Below, in pieces: positions 12,161-22,082 of a stretch of 64,000 bases of DNA (positions within the stretch are counted from its first letter, which is position 1; each line of letters starts with the position of its first letter). Position numbers and translations under genes: made by a program. Location: contig OX291557.1 of NCBI GenBank assembly GCA_946406115.1, positions 8,774,501-8,838,500 on the forward strand. The letters run 5' to 3'. The DNA comes from Apoda limacodes (lineage: Eukaryota; Arthropoda; Insecta; Lepidoptera; Limacodidae). The notes under the pieces were generated by a model. The model did no database searches. It saw only the letters and a list, made by a program, of their open reading frames with translations, and had not been told where the DNA came from.

Positions 12161-12761
12161 ACCCATTACGTCATGGGCCCAAACGAACATCTTTCTCCCC
12201 CTTTTTACGTGTATCTTACGCTTACTACTATATTCATCACTGTAATCCTAGTAATCCTAATACTGTAAAATTTTATGGCAGGACAATGTTTAATTTATAT
12301 TTTCCATAACTAGCTTATGTACCTAAATATTTAGCTTGGCAAAATTTTTGTAGGTATAGATAGCTATTTACTTCCCATTAAGTCATTATACCTATTGTAC
12401 ATTATTTTTTAATTAATTAATAGGGTATTATACTGTTAAAACAATTGGCAATTACTTACGTGACTAATTTCGGTTCCAGTATATAATCATCACACGCAAT
12501 CACTTTCGTGATGTCATTATTTCGTCATATGATTTCTTAAGCTCATATGATGAGACAGTTTCGGACGGTACTCTCAAAAGTTTTCTTCATCTTTCGTAAT
12601 TTATACAAAACTCATTCTTGAATATAAACTGGTTCATTCTCTCCCTCTTAAAGAAGGGAGATTCAGATAAAAATGACGTCGACATCAAATTCTTTCACAT
12701 TCCATCTTTCCGATTCTAAATTTTATGCGTCATTTTTATCTGGTTTCTCCTTTCTTCACAG
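12161..12761. other. Intronic or upstream flank of the acidic exon
   Basis: A perfect 15-bp inverted pair CAGATAAAAATGACG (12664-12678 and 12728-12742) stands just before the exon's pyrimidine tract. A minus-strand GTAAGT near 12459 has no exon that can be supported. Confidence 0.5.
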
Positions 12762-13046
12762 AGCTGGCGCGGCAGAACCAGATCACGCAGCAGATACTAC
12801 AAGCTTATCTACAGAAGAAGCTTGGATTAGCAAGAGATAATAAACTGAATCTTCCATCAGTCCATGACATTCTACCACGAACCACAACTACTAAAAAGCC
12901 ACCTGAACTTTACGCTGAACCTCCACCTCCCGAAGAGCCTGAGTTCTTTGAAGAGGATCTGCAACAAGAAGAACAACAAGAAGATGAAGTTGACGAAAAT
13001 TTACAAACAGTTGAAAGCAAGCAAGTCGACTCGGTTTATTCTGAAG
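12762..13046 (+). CDS. Internal coding exon: Gln-rich helix, Thr/Pro linker, acidic tail (unknown protein)
   Basis: A 285-nt open exon follows an excellent acceptor (TTTCTCCTTTCTTCACAG). Its frame begins with two bases of a split codon (?AG), then LARQNQITQQILQAYLQKKL. About residues 1-30 look like an amphipathic Gln/Leu helix. Next come a TTTTKKPPEL linker and a PPPPEEPEFFEEDL segment, then a strongly acidic Glu/Gln/Asp run and a VESKQVDSVYSE end. The likely donor is AAG|GCATGT at 13047, a GC donor that keeps phase 1-1 symmetry; the nearest GT alternative is four bases further on (AT|GTATAT) in a poor context. G+C is clearly above the flanks and codon use looks host-like. No domain is recognised; charge and composition suggest an extracellular or disordered protein, as inference. 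The upstream exon is not identified. Joining directly from a small ATG-containing candidate at 8500-8524 would create a stop. Confidence 0.72.
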
Positions 13047-13627
13047 GCATGTATATTTTTACATTACTTTTTATTTCAAAAAAAGTTTTTAGTTGGGATA
13101 ATTTATCCATATTATACTTTATGACAAGTTGTTTTGTTTTTTGGTTCTGTAGGTGTTTTACAAATTTAACATTATTGTTCTAACTATATTTAGGTACATC
13201 GTGTAGAGACTAATTCCTCAGGGGAAAATAAATTAAAAGATGCGTGAAATCCGTAAATACAATTTAATTATAGCTTCCTATACGATCACACTTCACAATT
13301 TTTAAATAATTTGAACTTTAATATGCCATACACAATTGCACATCTTCATTTTGGAAATTATCAATTTTGCCTCCTTTCCTTTTTTTTTTTTTGACGACCG
13401 TGTTGTAATTTTTTTCTAGTCAACTGTATTATCACCAATATTGGTAAATCGTGATATGATGTAGAAATAAGTAGTTTAAGACAATCTATGTCATTTCCAT
13501 AATTTTTCCCGATTAATCAAGTAACGGAAAAAAAATCAATAAGGCGAAAATGGCCAATCCGCAAAAATCAAGCTCTCAGTAGTCCCTATTAAGAAAGCAG
13601 AACTTTGGTACCTTCTGTGTGATTTAA

Positions 13628-14006
13628 GAGGATACACTTCGCGGCGCCTCGCAGCGGGCTTCATACAAACGAATTTCTCACTTATTTTTGACACTTGTTG
13701 ATCAAACACCACGAAATTTTAAAGACATGTTCTAGTAATAAATATCTAGGTCTGCAGAGTGCCAGTTTTCTATAAAATTTTATAGTTCAAAAATTATACA
13801 GGATTCTAGTTTTTCATACAAATGGTTTTAGAAAAGATTTCTAGTTAATAGAACGTTTTACAAGATTTTGGAAAAACCACAGACCTAGATATTCGGCTTG
13901 GGATTATGACTGAGAAATTTCACAGTGATTGATCAGTAAATGTCAAAAACAAAAGAAAAATTCGTTTGTATGAAGCCCGCTGCGAGGTGCCGCGAAGTGT
14001 ATCCTC
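13628..14006. mobile_element. TTAA-flanked MITE, second copy
   Basis: TTAA at 13624-13627 and 14007-14010. The ends are GAGGATACACTTCGCGGC. It is nearly the same length (379 vs 377 bp) as 10588-10964. The inverted arms include ATACAAACGAATTT and AATATCTAGGTCTG. It lies about 580 bp downstream of the exon 12762-13046. Confidence 0.8.
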
Positions 14007-14010
14007 TTAA

Positions 14011-14648
14011 GGTGGAACTCACAATACTTAGACATATATATAAGGAGATCAAAACTTCTTATTTTCCTCCCATATGATGAAATCTATTTTAGATCGCATC
14101 TTCTTATTAATGGTCCCACGCCGAAAATGTTTCACCAATAAAATAGTTTTTCTCTAGTAACTTTATTTAAAATATGCAATTTACGTTTTCTCTATCTAAC
14201 TTTTCAGAAAATCGTAACAAGACTGACTTTGAATGTTTTCAATCTGTCATTCTTTTTCAAATCAGATTTAAAAATCTGTCGAAGTAAAAAGTATGGCATT
14301 CCATGCTTGTATGGATATAAAATTTTACAATAATTATGACGTAAAAACGCAAAGGTGATCTAAGGCTATTTACACATTAAAATATTACAATTTAAAATAA
14401 TTCAGTCGCTACAATCGATTGTGGTAAAAATAGAAGTTATTGCTTGGCGTTAAAAAGTTAAGCCGTATAACAAAAGCAGCACACAACACGGAATTAAATA
14501 ATTTCGTTCATTGATTTTCAGTTCATTTATAACTTGCTTATTAGTTATTTTTATATAAAAATGTAAGCACTGAAGGTACAATTCAAGACTATTGTAATTG
14601 AATTCGTCTTTACCTTACCTGACCGACAGTCTATATAGTTAACCATAT
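14011..14648. other. Flank with a weak exon-like frame at 14209
   Basis: After ATCTAACTTTTCAG (ending at 14208) a phase-1 frame NRNKTDFECFQSVILFQ runs 26 codons to a stop. It has no polyadenylation signal close by and a hydrophobic composition unlike the neighbouring exon, so it is not called. Confidence 0.35.
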
Positions 14649-14835
14649 TCATACTAATATTATAAATTCAAAAGTGTATCTGGCTGTTTGTTTGTGACTC
14701 AGTCACGCCGCAACCGGAGCATCCAATTGAGCTGCAATTTTTCAGAGATAGTTAAAAAAACGAAAAAAAAATCGGGAATTTCTGAGAATCACTATCACCG
14801 AATTAAGGGCGGGCGCAGTCGCTGGCAAAAGCTAG
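14649..14835 (+). mobile_element. Short complete Helitron-like element
   Basis: It starts TCATACTAATATTATAAAT and ends with the hairpin region GGGCGGGCGCAGTCGC, then TGGCAAAAGCTAG followed by T. At about 190 bp it is the clearest full-length copy in the window. Confidence 0.72.
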
Positions 14836-16930
14836 TTTCTTATATAATCATAAGCAGTTGCAAGTGATTTAACGTAATGGGTTTAATCTTAATAAACACG
14901 AGTTTTACATTTAGATGTACGTTTTCTAAATATTTGTCATTATAGAAATGTGGAAAATTTACTTGCACCTGTTCTGTAAATATGTAAATAACATGACCTT
15001 AGTTTTGACATAATTGCGTACAAGGTGGAACAATCTCGGTAGAATTGTAAAATTAGTACGTATTAGTACACACACAAATATTTGTTTCAACAGTTGGTTC
15101 AATCATTTGTGAACAAATACTATAGAGCGTAGCTAGAGGATGTTGGTGGTAATTTACACAGATTGCGAAAATACAACCGCGATGGTATCTACCGAGTTTC
15201 CTTAGACAAATATTTTCTTGGAATTAACTAGTCAATTACGTACCTATTATTCAATCATATTTCCTTGTTTTAAAATTTGGTTTGTTTTTTGGTTTGGTTT
15301 GCAGTATACGTTAGGTAAGTGCAAGTCGAAATCGCGAGCAATAGGTTACTTTCCAAGTTTTCACCTGGGAATATTCACAGCAATTTCTTTAATATTAATA
15401 AATTAGAGATAGATCAACATTCTGACAGCCAGCAATAATCAGCAGCTAAAACCAAGATGCTTGACAAAAAAAAAATCCCCTCTGTCCAATCCGGTCTTAC
15501 TTTTTATGGTTTGCTGGAAATATGACTATACACATATTATTGTAGGCCTCCTTTTTATTTTACCACATTTTAAAGCTGGCCATGCGACTCATGTAAGTCA
15601 TATGCCATATTACTCGTATATAAAGCCATTTGCACACAAAAAAAAAGTTAAATTTTTCGCGTTGCCGACCCTTAAAAAAGTCTAATACTTAATTTTAATC
15701 CTGTCAAGCAAGACCAAAATGGTTTGTGAAAAGAGGTACCCTAAGATTTTTGCGCAAGAATGATTATGCCTACATAATAAATTTTGACCTTTTTCGATTT
15801 CCATTTGACATAATTATGTATATTTAGGTCAAATAGTATGCGAATGTTCTAAGTGGTATTTTGTTATTCGTTAATTTTGCGAATGAATTATTTATACACC
15901 TACTAGTATGTAAATTTAAACCGATAAGGTCCTAATTGTCAGTTTTACAATTTATTTGACTTGATTTTTAAAGGGGATTAAATATTTATACAGCATATTT
16001 TCGTGTTAATAGTTTGATATATTTAATTAAGATATACTTAAGTGGTTTCAAAACTTCCTTGACGACGTCAGTCAAAAACTCGTAAATCAGATTCTATATA
16101 AATATTTAAATGCGCTTTCGCCTTAAGGTGCCATAGGTTTACAAAGATTTTGTTGAAGATTATTTTGAAAATGTTTTGTTTTTGGTTAATTATTAAAATA
16201 ATAATAAAATTCAAATTAAAAAAAAATTAATGACATTAATAGTGGCGGTACTAATTAGCTACTACATGCCCCTTAGCTTGAGGTAATTACTGAATTTTGG
16301 TTTCGATATTTTTAGCTTGTATAATCACTAACCAACAAAGGAATGGAAGGATTTCGAACGATGTCGAAAAGGGAAAAAGGCTTTCTACGTTAACCTTAGA
16401 GTATTAATTACGTTATGATATTGAAGTGCAATAAGCAATGTAGTCATTATCTTTATTTCTAAAACATAAAATAAAATATTTAATCTACATACACAACTAT
16501 TCCTCGTTCTAACAAGATTCAATCAAAATTGTAGGTCTACTCAAACAAAAAGTTTATAGAACAAGCTTCATATTTATCTTTTTATACGTAAAACTACTAC
16601 ATGTATACAATTCGCTTACATTTCAGCTATACTTAAAGTAAGTAGGTAGGTGCTATCTCTCGACACAAATAAATAAACGTTAGAGTCTGTTTGATTGTAA
16701 AATTACTTAAACCGTGTATTTTAGGCTCGCAGAAAGGTAAAGGGACGTAGAAGGACCATACATCTCCATTAATAGTTTCTTTATCCATTGTTGTTTCCTG
16801 GCATGATAACACAGGACACTATTGCTTGACGTTTGAAACTCTGGCTCCTGGCAATCTGATTTTTAGCACAAAAGTAGCTGGAACGACTTAATCTCGGTTA
16901 ATCAAAGAGTTCCCATATTAATTTTACGGC
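14836..16930. other. No gene supported
   Basis: Frames at 15218-15685 are AT-rich chance frames. A reversed snippet CGTTGCCGACCCTTAAAAAA at 15660 resembles the jockey-like tail. Confidence 0.4.
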
Positions 16931-16939
16931 GATGATTGA

Positions 16940-17215
16940 TGGCGTGATTTCGCGCTGGGGAAGTTGCGGGAAAAGGCTAGTGTTAATTCCTACTAATATT
17001 GTTAATGTGAAAGTTTGTAAGTTTGTTTGTTAGGTACCTAATCATACCGCAACCGAGCATCCATTTGAGCTGAAATTCGGTCCAGATAATGTGAAAGAGA
17101 TGGAAAAGGACATACTGCTTTTTATCACAGAAAATTCAAAGGTTTCCTAACTATAAACAAATTCCACCTAAGGAACTATAGCTACACCTTTCGCTTGCTA
17201 TAGCAAACTTCTTTA
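16940..17215 (+). mobile_element. Two adjoining Helitron-like fragments
   Basis: A 3' end (GTTGCGGGAAAAGGCTAG, to 16979) is followed within 10 bp by a 5' end (TCCTACTAATATTGTTAATG). The second copy fades out near TTGCTATAGCAAAC. Confidence 0.55.
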
Positions 17216-18474
17216 GTATAATCAAGGTGTCCTACAGAGTCTCGCCCCAAAAGCCCTGTGGAGCAGTAATGGCTGCATCAGCTAACTGCATATTCAGTTT
17301 TGAAAGAAAAAAAAGTAGGAACCTCACTTAGCCACTGACTAAAGCTAGTAAATAAAAAACTTTTATAAGAAACTATTTCATATTTCTCCGTTAAACTAGA
17401 ATCACGTAATTGAATCCCAAGCGAGCATTAGTATCAGCCATTCCGCATTATACACCAGCAGCCTTTCGCTAATCTCTCATTACCGTCGGCGATGACAGCG
17501 AGACGAGGAAAAGCGGGAAAAAGCGCAAAAAGGAACATCGTTACAAAGCTCTGACCTATTTCCGCGACTTACGCTCGCTGAAAAAGCTCACGAGAGTCAG
17601 TGCTTCGTGCTTGCGCAAAGTTATGCGACATTTTAACCGATTGCCTTCAAGTAGAAAGACTTTTATCCTCAAATATACCCGTAGGCTTTTTTTCTAAATA
17701 TAACAAAGTATTAAAGCAAGAACATGTTTATGCATTTATTTTTTAACTCCTTTTAAAAGAAATTCGTCGGCATGTTTTTTATTTATGAATGGTCCCGCAT
17801 AACTTTAATGTTAATAAGTTATGATATAATTCCGTTGTAACAAAGTTTTGATAATGCAACTTTTCAAGAATATAGTTTTAGTAGAAGAATTACAAATAAT
17901 TTATTTCAAAACAAGATTTATAAAATAAAACGTTTGATGATGTTCCTACTTCAGAAGTTCACAGGAATCGACGATCAATTAATCCAAAAATATTCCAGCT
18001 TAAAGTGGCTTGTCAGAGTTAAGCTTCTTCTCAATCTTAGAGTTCTTTAGCCTCTCGACAAAATGTAGCGGAACTGACTAAAGTTCTAACAACTATCTCA
18101 CACAGTAAAAGAAAAAAAAAATTCAACATATTTTCAAAATTGCTCACTTGATATTAGCTTTGAGGATATTAACTATCGTTTGAGGTTTATTAAACAAAAA
18201 ATTACTAAGCCGTCATGTACCTGGAGGAGCCCAAACTTGGTATGTTTTAAAAGTACTTTTTGAAATTTTAGAAAACAAGTGACCGAAAGGTGTAGTATAT
18301 TTTTAGATCCAGCTTCTGGAGCCCTTTTATTTGATACCCCACACGACATGTTTCTGAAAAAAAAAGTCAAATCCTATACAAAAAAATTGATGATGCATAA
18401 CTTGGGGGGGGGGAGAATATTTTGAAGAACTAATATTAATATTTTAACCTAAATTACCTGCTTAGAAAACGGCA
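17216..18474. other. Contains a CpG-rich unique stretch (17455-17640)
   Basis: GTCGGCGATGACAGCGAGAC, AAAAAGCGCAAAAAGGAAC and CCGCGACTTACGCTCGCTG stand out in an AT-rich background, with no long frame on either strand and no repeat match inside the window. The rest is AT rich. Confidence 0.4.
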
Positions 18475-18715
18475 TCATCTACACCGATTCGCGATTTTTT
18501 ACACACAATACAGCAACCAATCTGGTTCCATACGAAGTTCCTTAGATCTGAATTCTCTCGGATGCAGAGCGTAAACGCTGTTATAGTTTCGTCTAGTCCA
18601 TCTTTTCATTCGTATACTGTTACTGAAAATTCGTGCACAAGTTTTACAGAAATTCGCAATGATTTCCATACCTAGTACAACCGTTTCCCACACATTTGGC
18701 AGGTTTTATCGTTTT
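18475..18715 (-). pseudogene. Possible degenerate zinc-finger-like coding remnant
   Basis: On the minus strand one frame reads TCQMCGKRLY, a C2H2-like CxxC start. It hits a stop and continues VWKSLRI.VKLVHEFS. Another frame of the same stretch stays open for 64 codons with RMKRWTRRNYNSVYALHPRE. The combination suggests a frameshifted old coding fragment. The histidine spacing is not clean and no splice sites support it. It could be chance. Confidence 0.22.
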
Positions 18716-18840
18716 ATTTCATATAAAAGCTTACACGTTTAAACACAAAAAAATAACAATAAGTAAATAAAAATAATAGAAAAGTTAGATAAAATAACTT
18801 TTATTCTATTGGTTGGTTTGATATGTGTATTTATGGTATA

Positions 18841-19093
18841 CTAGCTTTTGCCCATGGTTCATCTCGCCCTACATTCGGTTGTCGGAGTAGCATTTCGTCA
18901 GCAACTCTTCAATTATAGAAAAATCGACTCACTTTTTCAATTAGCCTATGTCCTTCCCCGGGATTCAAACTATCTCCATGCCTAATTTCATCTTAATCGG
19001 TACAAAGGTTTTAGCGTGAACTACCTGTTCAGACAGACAGACAGATTTATTTTTGTATTAATAATTTTTATATATGTGTTATATGAATATGGA
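18841..19093 (-). mobile_element. Helitron-like element (reverse)
   Basis: CTAGCTTTTGCCCATGG at the left (3' end on the minus strand), ATTCAAACTATCTCCATGCC in the middle and an AATATGGA end at the right. ACAGACAGACAGA precedes the 5' end as in other copies. Confidence 0.6.
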
Positions 19094-19564
19094 TTGCCAA
19101 AATTCCTAATGTTAATTAAAAAAATCTAAATCTGAAATTGTGAAATGACGGTAAAAACAAAGAATTTTAAGAAAAACAGCGAAACTTAAAGTACCTTTGG
19201 GGAAAATGTTAAGTAGCAAAGACGGTAAGGCGGGAGATTACTACTGAAATATACCCTGATAAGATTATGCAGCGAGCTGACGATGCAACGGGGATAAAAT
19301 ATTACTCTTTGGTTTTTCTCTTAGGGTTCCGTACTCAAACAGTGTCAACGGAGCCCTATAACTAAGCCTATACCGTCTGTCTGTCCAGCTGTAACGAAGT
19401 AAATTTTAACAGAACATGTGTTATTAAAACGTATTTCCTAACACATAATAAAAGTTTAACAAGGTCCCCTTCAAACGAACACGTTTTTGTTGTTTTTTAG
19501 TCTGTTGTCAAAACGATACTATATACAAGCTTTGAATTTAAAACAATTAGTGTATGTTCTGTAT

Positions 19565-20760
19565 AGGGTAAAACGACAGTCGTTGGACACCGGATAGTTA
19601 TTGGACAGTTGCTTTTGAATGTTAAAAAATAAGATAACTTCAAACAAATAAGGACGCCTATAATTATTGACAAAATCTCCTAATACTCAAGATTGTTTTA
19701 CTTCATACGTTTTACGAGAGATGGCAGTAACAAAGTGTCAAAAAAATTATTTTACGGCGACGACGTCAGCCGACAATTCTCTTGAAAATAATTGTTTTTA
19801 CAAGGTTTGGTCAAGTGTTTTGTTACGATATTGACATAGTGGTGAATGTTATTGCTTTGGCTGTTGGGAGAGTAGTAAGATATAGTACAATTTGCTTGAT
19901 TAATTGACGTGTAACTCATAAATCTTATGTTTTGAGGTTATTTTAATCTGTCTAATTATTGCATGCAACAATTGAAAAAAAACTGTTATTGGACAGTATC
20001 CAATAACTATACTTTCACAGAGATTTGAGTTTCTACGATTTTTTCACCTTATTTGTAATAGCACTTAAATCTGTTAACCACACTTTCAATCTCAGACATT
20101 ACGGACTACTCTGTCAGTTATTGGACGGTGTCCAATAACTGTGTGTTCGCACAAATGCTATTTGATATGTACCAAAAAAATAAATCTCAAAAATCGTAAT
20201 TTTTTATTATAACTCACTTTTTTTATAATTTCTTTTAAGACCAAAAGGTTCCAAATAATATTATTAAGTTGTTTCTTATCTAAAGTTTTTGATAATTTTG
20301 ATTTTTTTTAAGATTAAATTTCTTTAATCATGAACTCCAATGATTAGACTGATTGGAGTTTAGTGGTAATAATTTGCTCACTATTTAATTTTAAGAGATG
20401 TTTATAAGTATTTTCACATTTTAAAGTGTATTTATAATAAAAAAACTAAATGTTTTTATGGTGTTTTATTACTTGTTTGACTATTATTTTGCTATATTTA
20501 TCGACTGTCCAATAACTGATTTTAACTGTCCAATAATTATAAATTTTGTCCAATAACTATGTTTTTTGTTCATATTTTTTAAAACTTTTATATCTTACAA
20601 TTATTTACAAGATATCAAAATTTGAAATAATGGATAAGATAGCTCATTTTATCTAGTTTCAAAATATCTATAGAGTATCTAAGACACTAAAATAGCCAGC
20701 GAAAAAAAAAATAATAAACTATTTAATCGCTTAATTGTCCAACGACTGTCAGTTTACCCT
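19565..20760. mobile_element. Non-autonomous DNA element with TCCAATAACT repeats
   Basis: The left end AGGGTAAAACGACAGTCG and the reverse complement of the right end AGGGTAAACTGACAGTCG are followed by TTGGACA in both, giving inverted ends of about 25 bp. TAT flanks both sides. The motif TGTCCAATAACT or its reverse occurs at about 19596-19609, 19985-20008 (palindromic pair), 20115-20141 (palindromic pair), 20504-20518, 20526-20540 and 20547-20560. There is no transposase. The superfamily is not resolved. Confidence 0.72.
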
Positions 20761-20764
20761 ATAT

Positions 20765-21655
20765 TAAAACAACTAAAACTCGTCAAGTGAAAGTCGGACT
20801 CGTAAAAATGGTAATACCTACCAGCTTCAAGCTTAAAACGATTGTAGTTTAAAGTTTTATAGTTAAGCAACAAATAATAAAAACCAGTCAAGTGCGAATC
20901 GAGCATTGTGTGGTTGTACGGAACCCTCGATGCACGAATCCGACTCAACTTTGACAGTTTTTATAGCATACCAAGATTGCTGGCCTGCATTTCTGTTGAG
21001 GCTATTACTGTCGTCCCAAGTGCAACAACAAGCGTTTTATAAAGGTAATCCTACATTTTATATTTGATAGTTACAAAAAACCGGCCAAGTGCTTGTCATA
21101 CACGTACCTATGTATATCATGTAACAGGGTCCCGTAATATGACGATTATTTAGATTATCCAAGAAACTTGAGTCGGACTCGCGCACGAAGGGTTCCGTTT
21201 GTGGTATGGTAGCCTCCCTCAAATATTTGCTTTGTTTTATTTTCATTATTTATTTTGAAAGTGAATATATAACTTAATATTCTTTGAATATTTCAAGCGT
21301 CTACCTGTTTCCGTTATCAATATTGAGCAAAAACGAGCAAAGAAATCACGTTTGTTGTATTGAAGCTTCCTTAAATATTTATTTTATTCTGTATTTAAGT
21401 ATTTTTTGTTATAGCGGCAACAGAAATACATCTTCTGTAAAAATATCAACTGTCTTACTATCACGGTTCATGAAATACAGCCTGGTGACTAACGGACGGA
21501 CGGACAGACAGCGGAGTCTTAGTAATAGGGTCCTGTTTTTTCCCCTTAAGGTACGGAACCCTAAAAAGTAGCCAACTGTAAGTCGGGCTCGTGCCATTGT
21601 GTGGTAGTATGAAATCTCTGGTGCGCGAGTTCTTCTTGCAACTCTGCTAGTTTTT
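20765..21655 (-). repeat. Cluster of GGTTCCGTACC-type repeat pieces
   Basis: Repeated AAGTGCGAATCGAGC/AAGTGAAAGTCGGACTC ends, GTACGGAACCCTCGATGC, AAGGGTTCCGTTTGTGG, and at 21411-21570 a reversed body with GGACGGACGGACAGACAGCG and GGTACGGAACCCTAAAAAG. There are several truncated copies in a row, with no host gene among them. Confidence 0.6.
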
Positions 21656-22022
21656 TCTCTACTCAAGCAAATAATTATTGATCAATATTTGTACTGTCTT
21701 AATAAAGTATGCCGTACATAAAAAATGTTTTTAACAGTGTCACAATGTAAAGTAAGACTAAGATTGCAGCAACATAATGCATAATGAGTCAGGTATTTTT
21801 CAGACGCCCACCTATCAATGTCCATAAATTTTTAGGTCAATGTCGGACCAATAGACACTGGACAGCAATTTAAAGTATTTCGTGATATTAATGCACAGTA
21901 CATTTAAAATATTATCAAAGCTTGGTTGCAATAGTTGTAGCTAAGTTAAAATATTCATAAGTGAAACACATATATTTTCGGCCAGTTGTATAAAATAAAA
22001 AAAAATATTTTCTTTGTTACAG

Positions 22023-22082
22023 GAAAAAGTAAAAAGTCTATCAGTCAATCTACCGAAGAATTGGATAATAGCATAAGTTATC
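22023..22082 (+). CDS. Candidate 60-nt micro-exon (phase 1-1)
   Basis: The acceptor is AATATTTTCTTTGTTACAG ending at 22022 and the donor is C|GTAAGTGG at 22083, close to the ideal GTAAGT. Only one frame is open. It starts with GA of a split codon, then KSKKSISQSTEELDNSISY, and ends on a single C. The length is a multiple of three. If the previous exon ends in G, as 12762-13046 does, the junction codon is GGA (Gly) and the product would read ..YSE-G-KSKK. The Ser/Lys/Glu-rich hydrophilic content resembles the exon at 12762 and, at its start, micro-exon 2 of the downstream gene (G-KKNK). Chance cannot be excluded for a 60-nt exon. Confidence 0.5.

Noticed and set aside
14209..14290. Phase-1 frame after ATCTAACTTTTCAG as a terminal exon of the acidic-exon gene
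   Set aside because: Composition is hydrophobic and unlike the neighbour, and there is no nearby polyadenylation signal.
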